From Arthrobotrys musiformis (lineage: Eukaryota > Ascomycota > Orbiliomycetes > Orbiliales > Orbiliaceae), in NCBI GenBank assembly GCA_036971715.1, contig JAVHJL010000003.1, forward strand, positions 4,340,001 through 4,404,000: DNA of 64,000 bases, read 5' to 3'. The notes under the pieces are model-generated. The model was not told the origin of the DNA and searched no databases. It saw nothing but the letters and a program-made list of their open reading frames with translations. Shown in pieces: positions 10,375-19,663 of this stretch. Within the stretch, counting starts at the first letter, position 1. Each line of letters begins with the position of its first letter. The position numbers were made by a program, and so were the translations under genes.

Positions 10375-12087
10375 CTATACCAATTCCTCTTCGGCTGCTG
10401 ACTCCGCGACAGCAGCAACAGCCTCAACCCCATAGACCTTTTCTAAAACCTCCAAAGGCCTTATATTTCGTGGGCCCAAGGATATGTCCTGCCCAGGATC
10501 ATACTTGTGCAGCGAGCTCCTGTAGCTCCCTTCCTTACTATAAAAAATCCGTTCGGAAGGGTATATACCGATTAAACTCGCCTTCTTAGCTCCAAGTTTC
10601 TTGTTGTAAACCTCTAAAAACTTTTTGGCCTTGAGGTATGGTTTTGACTCGACGATGTTATCGATCTGTATGATCAATGTGTTTTCCATTTTATCCACTG
10701 TCCCCTCCGTTCCTAGAGTTCGGAGGAAAGGAAGAAGGATCTCGTAGACGTAGGAGATAAAGACTAGTTCTTCCAAGGTGTCTGGAGGTTGAAGGCCTGG
10801 AAGGGGGAGACTGTCTAAGAACTGTCCCCAGGCTTTGTCGGCAGATCTTAGTGTGTTGATACAAGGCTGAATTGAGATGTAAGGAAAGTCGTTGATTTTA
10901 GTGTTGAGTAAGGGTAGAAGAGGATTTAGAGAAGAAGTATTCGTGATGCTGTACGATACTCCGGACAGTTCCATTTTCTCAGCTGGAACACGCCGATTAA
11001 TTTCTTGGATTATGCATCTTTCGAAGATTCGTTCGATAGATGCCTTTCGAGTGTCGATAAGAGAAAGCCATGTTCTGGATATGGCGGGAATATGAAAGTG
11101 AGATGTGGGTCCGGAGAGGTAGTATTGGATTTGCGGGATGTCAAGAATGATATTTATGTTCAACGGAAGTGAAGAACGGGGAGAACAAGAAATAGAGCAA
11201 ATAATATCTGCGATAGTGTTCGAAAGCCGAGAAATAGAATCTAATTCATTAAATGTGAGGGTATGGTGAAGATCAAAAAATGCAGACGATGGATTGTGGG
11301 TATATAAGTCTATGAGTTTTGAAGAAAGAGAAGAGACTACGTCCGCCGAGAAAAGGCAGATGGAAGTGATTACCGATATAAACTTGTAAGAAGAAAGAGG
11401 AGAAGGAGGCGGAGAGCCACGGATATGCAAATATTGGGTATCCTTGAGATCGGAAAAGGAAAATGTCGTTGAAGCAAAAGAATTGACGTGAGGAGTTGAG
11501 CCGAAGAGGAAGCGTTCGAAGATAGATGACTGATCAGTCGTCCACGAAGCAGACAAAGGGTCTAAAAATGAGAGAACGCTGTTGAGGGCTGTTTGATTCT
11601 TTCTACAAGTTGAAAGAGACTTTTCGAGGGCTTGATCTGTGCTTTTTTGTGATATCTGTGGATGGAAGTACATGTCCTTGACATTTTGCAGTTGGAGCGT
11701 ATCCAAGGTAGGTGTTGCCGGGGCTAACCCGCTGTTGGAAATTTCCACTTGGAGATGCTTGGAAGAAGTTCTCCTGTTGAGCTCGTCACCACCGCTAGAA
11801 AGATGCAAATCGGAGTCGCTAATTATCCCAAAGGCAGATGGACTGAAATTTCTTTCTTGGAATTTTCTTTGGGCACTTTTTTTTGTATGGTGATATTTCA
11901 ATTTTTTGTTTGGCGGCGGTTGCAATTGGCTTTCAGGGACGGCGGGCGTTGGAACAATGCGGTGAGGCATTGTGCAGGAATTTTGAGAAACGGTCAACGG
12001 CAAACGGTCGACAATGTAAGTCGGGATGAGCTGCATGCTGATGTCTGATCGAATCACGGCCCCTTGCTTCCTGATTTCTCTTAACAA
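10375..12087 (-). CDS. Hypothetical protein, 570 residues
   Basis: A single long frame without an obvious intron. Later starts at 12036 (MQLIPTY) or 11970 (MPHRIVP) are possible. Residues 55-80 are basic and could be a nuclear signal (KKLKYHHTKKSAQRK). The N-terminal third is Ser/Thr-rich and probably disordered. The middle is a predicted alpha/beta region rich in Leu/Ile and Ser. The C-terminus has the most domain-like stretch: KPYLKAKKFLEVYNKKLGAK, then GIYPSERIFYSKEG, SLGPRNIRPLEVLEKVYG and an Ala/Glu tail. No signal peptide, membrane segment or catalytic motif is recognised. Codon use and length support a real gene; function unknown. Confidence 0.65.
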   Translation of the reverse strand: MLREIRKQGAVIRSDISMQLIPTYIVDRLPLTVSQNSCTMPHRIVPTPAVPESQLQPPPNKKLKYHHTKKSAQRKFQERNFSPSAFGIISDSDLHLSSGGDELNRRTSSKHLQVEISNSGLAPATPTLDTLQLQNVKDMYFHPQISQKSTDQALEKSLSTCRKNQTALNSVLSFLDPLSASWTTDQSSIFERFLFGSTPHVNSFASTTFSFSDLKDTQYLHIRGSPPPSPLSSYKFISVITSICLFSADVVSSLSSKLIDLYTHNPSSAFFDLHHTLTFNELDSISRLSNTIADIICSISCSPRSSLPLNINIILDIPQIQYYLSGPTSHFHIPAISRTWLSLIDTRKASIERIFERCIIQEINRRVPAEKMELSGVSYSITNTSSLNPLLPLLNTKINDFPYISIQPCINTLRSADKAWGQFLDSLPLPGLQPPDTLEELVFISYVYEILLPFLRTLGTEGTVDKMENTLIIQIDNIVESKPYLKAKKFLEVYNKKLGAKKASLIGIYPSERIFYSKEGSYRSSLHKYDPGQDISLGPRNIRPLEVLEKVYGVEAVAAVAESAAEEELV

Positions 12088-13255
12088 CGTGGCTCTCTTT
12101 CTCGCTTCCCGAAAGTATATTGTAAAAAATACAACGTCGCAGACTTAAAATAGCGGCGAAGAAAAGCGTTTACTCGGTTGCTGATATGATTCGCTGGATT
12201 CAGTCTGATGTGTGCGAACTCGAACGTCGGAGTGCGAACAATGCATGGGCTCTGGGTCCTATCGAAGTATATCGACTGAAGATCACTCTGAAAGAGAGCG
12301 AAAACGGTTTTTTTGACGATTCAGGATGACTTGTTGGAAAAGGAGTTCACTCATCTGTGGAATCAAATTAGCAAATTATAACAGGAGAGGCCGCTCATCC
12401 CAGCCCAGAATGGTTCCTACCCAGAATGGAACCCCCAGCCCGCCAAGAACTCTCGAAGGCGAATGCGAATGCAGTGAGCCAAAGGGTATCACACACGAAC
12501 AACGCGGGGCCGGAAGGCTTTCGGCGTGTAGGCGGATAGGGATGTGTGATTAGCCACTTTCTATCGCTGCTATCGATTGCTGGAAGGATGGAGGACTGCT
12601 TGTTCCCAGTAAGTCGGAGGATACCGCGATTTATGTCGCGATAACTCGCGGATATTTCCCCCGGCTCTGGGCACAGGCTTATGTAAAGGGGCGCAATTAA
12701 AGCGTTCGACCAGCCCTAGAGGCTGACATCATAAAACAACAAACCCATGGATAACCTTCGCTTGTCAACAGCTGCATTGCATATATGCAGGCACACATCT
12801 AAACTATAGGTCCGTAGGTCCCCGCAAATATCCAATTGCAATCAAGGCAAAACCATGCATAGTACAAACGAATTTTGGGTGTCGCTAGGTTTCGCGATAG
12901 GCGAGAACTAGTCAAAATGCTGAAGCTCGGCGTCAGCAAGCCAAGCGACTTTCCGATAGAATTTCTCGAGATTTTATCCAATTACTTGTATAGACAAATT
13001 CATATTGTAACAGTGTAATAACCATACCAATCATTATTCTTGATTTCGCAGCTAATAATATCACTTTACGCACTTAGCGATACGTCCATAATTCTTTTAC
13101 GTGATATTCATAATGCAAAATTAGGTATAAAACCAGAGTCCAAAGCCATCGAATCCCCATTTTCAATTTCCAAGAACAAAAACATTCTTGTCTACATAAA
13201 ATTCTATATTATAAATTTATACTACTTCATATCTTCTCCATAAATCTCTCTAAAA
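12088..13255. other. Intergenic, no gene seen
   Basis: Lies between the start of the 570-residue gene (minus) and the start of a small secreted-protein gene (plus), so it is a divergent promoter region. The last 200 bases before 13256 are AT-rich, with CA-rich leader sequence just before the ATG. Confidence 0.45.
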
Positions 13256-13980
13256 ATGCACGTTCCTTCTTTAATTCTCGCTCTCGTAGCCACCTCGTCC
13301 GCCCTAGCCCTGCCAGGCCCAACGCCAACCGCAAAACCTGAGCTAATCGAAGACCTCGAGGCTCGCGAGACTTTCAAAACCCTGAAGGATCTTGAAAAAC
13401 AACCTTTTGACATTGTTCCACTCAGCAATCTCACAGATAAGGACTTCAAACAAAGTGATATATACCGTAATTCCCCTGAAGCTCGTAAGCAGAAGGATGG
13501 AACTATTGCGCCCGCGCCAAAGTTGGTGGCGAGGACCCCCGGCGGCGTATGCACCCTTCCCTTCCTATCTCATCGCCTTTCATCGGTCCAATTTGACAGA
13601 GTATTAACATATATTCAATTATAAACTGTTAGATATATATTACAACAGCTGTAAACTGGGGTGGGGAGAAAGGGTACAAAGTTCAGCCGTTCAACACTTG
13701 TATCCAACTCGATGCACCGTGGCTGTACACTATTTCCTCCTTTGGGCCTGACTTAGGCACTAAGTGTATCTTCTATGCGTAAATATCCCAGAAAAACCCT
13801 TACCAATCCCCAAAAATATTTATACTAATAAAGGAATTGAACTCTAGACGCCGAGACTGTTCCAGCGCCAGCGGTGAATCTGTAATTTGGTACCCCGGAA
13901 ACCCAGACTTAAGGAACCACTACCGCACAAACTGGAATGATAGGATTGGAAGCTGGAGGTGTTGGCTGGAGTGGGGTTAG
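13256..13980 (+). CDS. Small secreted cysteine-containing protein (189 residues)
   Basis: Three exons: 13256-13546, 13633-13778 and 13848-13980. The introns are 86 nt (ATTAAC branch, TTAG acceptor) and 69 nt (GTAAAT...CTAG). The joined CDS is 190 codons including TAG. Residues 1-18 are a signal peptide (MHVPSLILALVATSSALA). A charged propeptide-like part (about 19-95) holds several acidic and basic runs. The mature-looking domain starts around NWGGEKGYKVQPFNTC and has four cysteines (NTCIQL, TKCIFYA, RDCSSAS, WRCWLEW). Two disulphides are likely. It ends WLEWG, directly on a Trp-rich motif. No known fold is recognised. An effector-like or defence-type extracellular role would fit its size and Cys content but is inference. 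The exon 2 start was chosen because a later AG gives an immediate stop. Confidence 0.66.
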
Positions 13981-15225
13981 TATATACCTATGCTTCAAAG
14001 TCCTCCCGTCGAATGATTCTATTGTGAACTGAAACCATGGTTTATTTATATAGCTACCGGGCCAACTGTTACAGGGCCTCTACCCACGGCTGGAATCCCA
14101 TACCCACTTTAAACTGCCGGAAGCTAGCCGACGCATTGGGATAATATCCTGAGAAAAGCATAGCTTAATATACACCTTGCCGTGGGTGGTAAAGTAATAT
14201 CAAACCAATATTGCAATGCAAACTTACGAAAATGGGGAGGAACTTTGTCTCGGACCAGGCTGCCAACGCGGTGGCCGGAGGAACTATATATTTGAAGGCA
14301 GTTGCTGTCTAGTAGGCTAGCGAGTGTACCCGAGAATGGTTTGATTTATGCAGTTTTTGTATTTTAATCAACTAGCAAATCACGATCGCCTCGATCACCC
14401 TCTTACACTAAAAGCACAACCATACTTTATATATATACACCTTATATACCTTATTATGACCGTGGCCCGTGAGGGCGGAAACGCTAAATGATAATCCAAA
14501 AAACTCGCACGGGCGAACAATTAATTTGTGGTGCTATATAATGCATAATGCCGCTGCCGCTCGTAGGCTAAGGCTAGAGCTAGCGCTATAGCTGTTCTGT
14601 TACTCCGCAGCAAGTTCTTCAGATATATATCTGTCCAGTCAATCCAACTCGGTCTTTGGTGCAAAGGCGCACCATGCCCTTAACTTAATTGGCGCGAGTT
14701 TAGCATCGTCTTTCAGTCTTGTGTAAGTGAATATATATTAGACGGGCTAGTTGGATTCGCTACGATGTTGTTCCTTTTAATATTCCGCTTCTGACAAGCA
14801 ATAGATTTGAATGAACCTGACGAGCATTATCGTATATAGTATATTCCGACTGGTCCTTGAGCAACTGAGCTCGAGCTCACTATGCACAGGAATAACCTAA
14901 CGAGGTCTTTACACGCTCGAAAACAAATTTGCACTACCGTAAAGAGCAAACTAACTTCCTCCTTTGGGCTAATAGCAGTTACACCTTCCCTCTTCTGGAA
15001 AGACACTGACATAACACAAACAACACATCTCGACAGACAACACAAAGCATTGAGGCTGATTTTGAGTGGGCCTCGACACCTAGGCACTGGCGCTATAGCT
15101 TTTATGTTTCATAAACGTTTTTACGAAATTGAACAAAGTATTGTTGCCCATTATGGGCAGAAAAATTGTATTATGTTAGACTTGTAACTCTTCCACTGCT
15201 TTGATTTCCACAGTCTTGGCGGAAC
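13981..15225. other. Intergenic with possible degenerate Cys-containing coding remnant
   Basis: Between 14060 and 14330 short frames contain Cys-rich protein-like strings (for example NCYRAS, LNCRKLADALG, CLGPGC, EGSCCLVG), each broken by stops. They could be further exons or a decayed relative of the preceding secreted gene. The rest, from 14330 to 15225, shows no gene. Confidence 0.35.
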
Positions 15226-16171
15226 CTAGTTCCCAAGTGGGTGGGCCTCAATAGTACAACTTGTAGCCGCTGTCCTCATAAAAAGAGGGAAAACACCAGG
15301 GCCTTCGCCAGGAATAAAGAAGAATTGCTTACTACCACCAGAAATACAGCTCTGAGCGCGGAAATAGTCCGGTCCACCAGATGGGAACCAACACTTGACC
15401 GAAGAACCGACGGAACTAGAGTACACCTGAGATGGATCATCTAAGTTCACAGTCTCAATCTTCATCCCGTTATATAGAATATTGTTGTTTGAGTCGAGAG
15501 TGAAAACCGCTGGGGGAGGGGTCAGGCTATTATAGTCGTGTGCCCAGAGCGCGCCGTTTTCGAAATAAAGGTAGTACGAGTCTCGATTGAGGCAGGTGAG
15601 GCCAAGGGTAAATTGCGGGACTGGTATGGTTTGAACCGCTTGGATGCTAACCGTAGAGGTAGGCTGGATGCCGATGCAAGAGCAGGCGCTACTATATCTT
15701 TGGAGGCCGGCTATCTGGGTCCTTTGCCCGGCAACCTGGCCGCCAACTGTCGAGGAGCAGGCCGCATAGGTTGGCCAGGCGCTGGGAGTAATGGTGACCA
15801 CTTGGTTACGCTTCTTCAGATTTCCTGGCGATGGAGTCAAGATAGCAGAAACTGTTGCGGTGCTACATTTTTCACTATCAGTGATCTCGATGAATTTACA
15901 TTGATATAGAATAATGATACATACAACTCTACGACCGTCGTCTGGAGGAAGGCCGTACAATCTGATGACGCTTTCGACGACGCTACACCAAGTAGGGCTA
16001 CCAAAGGACCAATAATGTCAGTTAATCATTGAGTACGCAGGTAGACTATAAAATTGACCTACCTCGGAGGCAGTTGTCGCGGTTGCAGCCTGCGAGGGCA
16101 GTGGCCTGAGGAGCCGCATTCACCATGATGGCCATTGCTACCGCGGCTAGCTGAACAAGTGAGAACTTCAT
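15226..16171 (-). CDS. Secreted protein with CNRDNCLRAL-type N-terminal domain
   Basis: Three exons: 16171-16063, 15997-15925 and 15862-15226. The introns are 65 nt (GTAGGT...GGTAG) and 62 nt (GTATGT...TGTAG). The joined CDS is 273 codons. Residues 1-20 are a signal peptide (MKFSLVQLAAVAMAIMVNA). The start of the mature protein has the motif AGCNRDNCLRALLG, then SSDCTAFLQTTV. I know this arrangement as a recurrent head of secreted fungal proteins of unknown function. A KKR site after residue 80 could be a processing point. More cysteines follow (AACSS, SACSCIG, LTCLNRD, VKCWF, QSCIS, TSCTIE). The C-terminal half is Gly/Tyr-rich and beta-like (YLYFENGALWAHDY). No catalytic motif or anchor. Probably extracellular; function unknown. 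Confidence 0.74.
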
Positions 16172-17563
16172 TTTGACCTAGAAAGATTGTCTGATATAGT
16201 GGCTAGATAATATTCCTGTGAAATTTGGCCCTGCTTTAAAATGGTATGTATTTCAAAATCAGGTGGGTGCGCTACCTGATGGAAAAAGCTATCTCCCACC
16301 AGGTAGAATCCCGGGTCTTCTTATAAGACGAAAAATTGACTTCACTAAGTCAAAGCTCCCCTTTGATCTCTGCATTCGATTGGGATCGGAGTTTTCCTGA
16401 CTTCAGAGTAGAACACGGCGCAAAATGGGCAGGAAGCCCCGACTGCGATCGTGAATAGTTTTGAGGCTTGCATTAATATCGCCATATTGTCGTGTCGACG
16501 GCATTAACCGCGACTTTCAGCTTGGGAGCTCTAGTATCTGTTCCAACCTCCTTTTCCGCGGGCATGTCGCTATGTCCTCCCTCGTGGTTCATAGCTCCAA
16601 TGGCTACTCGCCAAAAAATTTTCAAGGCGCTATGCCGCATATATATATCTTTGATTGGTTCTAGTAGTAATGGTTGCCAGCATGCCTACATGTACAGTCC
16701 ATTCCTTTTCAGTGAATCAATCAATTGCTGCGACAGGGATCATTCGTGTATCTTAGTTTTCACCAATTATCAAATACACAATAGCTGAGGTTTTCGAGCC
16801 CTTGATTAGCTGAAACGCCACCAAATGCCAACAGAACCCTATTTACGTTGGCATGTTCTTTTCGTGTAAGTTATCGCGCGTTCAGCCGCAGCCTTTGACC
16901 TGCGAAAATTCACCAGGCGTCCAATGACAGGAGCCCGAGTGGGGAGATGAGGCGTTGTACTTTCGGCTATGGTACCAAAATATATTAGTGCTTGCAGAAG
17001 TTCGATTGTTTTGTGATGTAATATTTATCGTCAATTGATTGAATCCTTAGTGCGGCTGAGGATATCGATACTTATCTCTGAAAAAGGGCCCCTCGTAGTG
17101 TACGTACCCGGTCACTATCCCATAAAGCTTATTTACTTCTTTGAAAGCTTATTTTTTATCGGCATGTTATTGTCTCAGACTTATGCAGGGCAGAGAACGT
17201 TGCAACTATTCGCGGAAAAGGTTTGAGCTAGATATCCGATATCCCCAAACGGCCACAATTAAATTGCAACTAGGTTACTGAATGAATGCAATTCCTATAG
17301 CTTCCTTTCGTCTAAGCAGAGCAGAATCTGCCCATACTGCACCCTTCATAAATCAAATAGGGAATTAAATAACGGCTTCGAAGATTGTCCGTCTATTGAT
17401 CTGACCTTTTTGATTCTTAAAGCTGGGTAGTGACTTCGATTTAAGTTCTTAACTTGCTCCTACCCTACGCTTAGAAACCTACTAGTGTTATCCGTGAATT
17501 AAATAAATGGTCACTGGTATTGACGAATTTGCGTCACTCGGTGTTTGGTTTAAATATATCATT
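16172..17563. other. Intergenic, no gene seen
   Basis: Promoter side of the secreted gene that starts at 16171, then AT-rich sequence up to the MITE. Short frames here show no domain or coding pattern. Confidence 0.45.
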
Positions 17564-17571
17564 TATTTTAA
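17564..17571. repeat. Left target-site duplication of the MITE
   Basis: TATTTTAA, identical to the copy immediately right of the element at 17947-17954. Confidence 0.8.
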
Positions 17572-17791
17572 GGAAATTACTCCGGGGCCCCCTCAAAATT
17601 ACTCCGGGGCCCCTTTCACATAAGTTTTACGAAGTGAATTCACATTTTCGCTATGAAAGTAATCACGTGTTACTACTATCTGATGATAGGCCATCCAGAA
17701 CCCAGGCCAGAACCCAGGCCTATATGTAGGTAGGCGGGTAGGCCGGAACTAAGGCCAGACTATAGAAATGCAGGCAGGTAGGCAGGCAGGT

Positions 17792-17830
<39 letters not shown>

Positions 17831-17946
17831 TTGCAGGTATCTTATGAAAACACGTGATTACTTTCATGATGAAAACGTGAATTCTCTACTCAAACTTATG
17901 CGAAAGGGCCCCGGAGTAATTTTGAGGGAGCCCCGGAGTAATTTCC
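17572..17946. mobile_element. hAT-like MITE, 375 bp, with 8-bp target duplication
   Basis: Long imperfect terminal inverted repeats: left arm 17572-17672, right arm 17849-17946. Both ends read GGAAATTACTCCGGGGC inward. Each arm carries a duplicated core, ATTACTCCGGGGCC, twice in tandem about 25 bp apart. The arms match, with small differences, down to AAGTAATCACGTGTT. The element is flanked by identical 8-bp direct repeats, TATTTTAA (17564-17571 and 17947-17954), the target-site length of hAT transposons. There is no coding capacity inside; the centre is a CAGG/TAGG microsatellite. This is therefore a non-autonomous element that would depend on a transposase elsewhere. The structure is read directly; the superfamily is inferred from TSD length. 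Confidence 0.85.
17771..17835 (+). repeat. CAGG/TAGG microsatellite inside the MITE
   Basis: Tandem 4-bp units (GCAG, GTAG) filling the centre of the element between its inverted arms. The unit is pure GGCA toward the right end. It is probably unstable in length between strains. Confidence 0.9.
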
Positions 17947-17954
17947 TATTTTAA
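17947..17954. repeat. Right target-site duplication of the MITE
   Basis: TATTTTAA, matching 17564-17571. Confidence 0.8.
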
Positions 17955-18234
17955 TGCTGTATATATATATACCTAGGTACCTACCTATCTATCTGGTTAA
18001 GAGACCTTGATCCGGCTCCAACGCAATACAACAACGTAACTACGCTAGTTTAAATTCGCCCGAACGGCTGACCCGCACGATATTGATATCCAAACATGTG
18101 TAAACCATCCTGAAGCACACCCCCGAAATAGAGATCTCTCTCGGTTCAAGTAGCCTGCTTCAAGTGGCAACTGTACCAACCCACTCTGCAAGTTTGAGCA
18201 ACTGCAGATTTGAGTAACCCGCTTAAATAGCCCT

Positions 18235-19663
18235 CTAATAATAACCGTCGCCTTGGGGCACCTCCTGTGGCTCCTCCTCCTGTGGCTCTTCCTCCTGTGG
18301 CTCTTCCTTTTGTGGCTCTTCGGGTTCCTCGTCATCACCGCCCTTACCGCCGGGATTGCCGTTGTTTCCACCGTTGTTGCCGCCGTTGTTGCCGCCGTTG
18401 TTGCCGCCGTTGTTTCCACCGTTGTTTCCACCGTTGTTTCCACCGTTGTTGCCGCCGTTGTTTCCACCGTTATTGCCGCCGTTGTTGTTGCCATAGTCGA
18501 TATCATCTTCATCGTCATCGCCGCCCTTACCACCTGGTTTGGGCGTGGGCTTTGTAGTAGGCTTTGGAGGAGGCTTGACAGGCGCTGGAGAAGGCTTGAC
18601 AGGCGCTGGAGGAGGCTTGACAGGCGCTGGAGGGGCGACATAAGGGCCGCCCAAGTTGAATGGGACACATCCACCGAAAGGTCCCTCACTATAAAAGTAC
18701 CGCGCACCATATTGTTAGAGAATAGTCCCGTAATGATGTAGTAAACATAATTTAGGTAGCTCCAGGTTTAAACTTACGCAGTGTTGTCATTCTCGCATCT
18801 GAGCATGCACATATTCCTGTACTTGCCGTACGATCCAGTGCACACAGTGCCAGCGGGGATCTCAACCCTCAAGGCGGCCACTTGACCATTAGTCTTAAGC
18901 CAGGGTTGTTTGAGGATTTTGAGAGGGTTGCCGAATCCATGGGAACCGCCCGTTTTGTCGAGGCGGCACTTCATAGCACCTCCACCATCGGCATTGACTA
19001 CGGAGAGGTTAGTGAAAGGTTGAGTAATACTATTGGTGAAGGTCTCGGAGCATACCTAGGGCAACATCGATTTCGATCCATCCACCAGCCGTTGCTTGAG
19101 CAATTTTGCCTTTTTGACGAAGTTCAACGTTAAAATTTTGACCCGGATTAATGAAAAAGTGGGGTTCCCAAGAGCTACTCACCAGCTTGGGCCTGTTCGG
19201 TGACGAGAGATATCGGCGCAAAAGCTCCATAAGGAATGGGAGACATCCAAAAGTTATACAGCCTGTAGTTCTCCATCTCCTGACCGTGTTCATAGTACTT
19301 GCTAGTAAGATAATCCTGGTCATCTCTCCAGCGATTCTTACGGTAGTAGGTATCTTGGATTTTCAGGGTAGTACCACAGCCCTGTTCCATAACGTAGCGG
19401 GGGAATCCCTTGTACTTGACGGAGCAGCATTTGTTCGGAATAGTAGGGTTAGAGAACACTACTGTATCAAATTGATCAGGGAACCGACTCAATTTTTTAC
19501 CGCCCCGTTTGATAGCTCCCGTGAACCATTCATCGCGACCCAGATTTGTGCCAGTTTTGCTGGGATCATGGTTTCCACGAACGCAATCGAAGCGGAGGTG
19601 AGCCTCTGTTAGCTGCAGGAGGGCAGCGCCAGTCAAGACCACAGAAATCTTAGAGAAAATCAT
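18235..19663 (-). CDS. Egh16-like secreted protein with Pro-rich and Gly-Asn repeat tail
   Basis: Four exons: 19663-19183, 19109-19056, 18997-18778 and 18688-18235. Introns are 73, 58 and 89 nt; the joined CDS is 403 codons. Residues 1-21 are a signal peptide (MIFSKISVVLTGAALLQLTEA). The body has features of the Egh16/MAS3 (gEgh16, DUF3129) family: a GWIEIDVALG strand, VNADGGGAMKC, VEIPAGTVCTG, MCMLRCEND and GPFGGCVPF. Family members are secreted, and several are made in appressoria or infection structures of plant and insect pathogens. After GPFGGCVPF comes a tail absent from short family members: PPAPVKP repeats, an acidic block, about ten GGNN units, and a Glu/Pro-rich repeat (EEPQEEEPQ) ending GDGYY. 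The tail may tether the protein to the wall or form a flexible adhesive arm; that is inference. The first acceptor (AAAAAG) is atypical. Confidence 0.8.
18355..18490 (-). repeat. 12-bp minisatellite coding Gly-Gly-Asn-Asn
   Basis: Tandem units reading GTTGTTGCCGCC or GTTGTTTCCACC on the plus strand, about ten copies, encoding the GGNN repeat of the Egh16-like protein. The two alternating variants suggest unit exchange by slippage or recombination. Confidence 0.9.

Noticed and set aside
18253..18741. Plus-strand frame of 162 codons, Val/Ala/Thr-rich
   Set aside because: It is the antisense shadow of the GGNN minisatellite of the Egh16-like gene, whose exons and motifs are on the minus strand.
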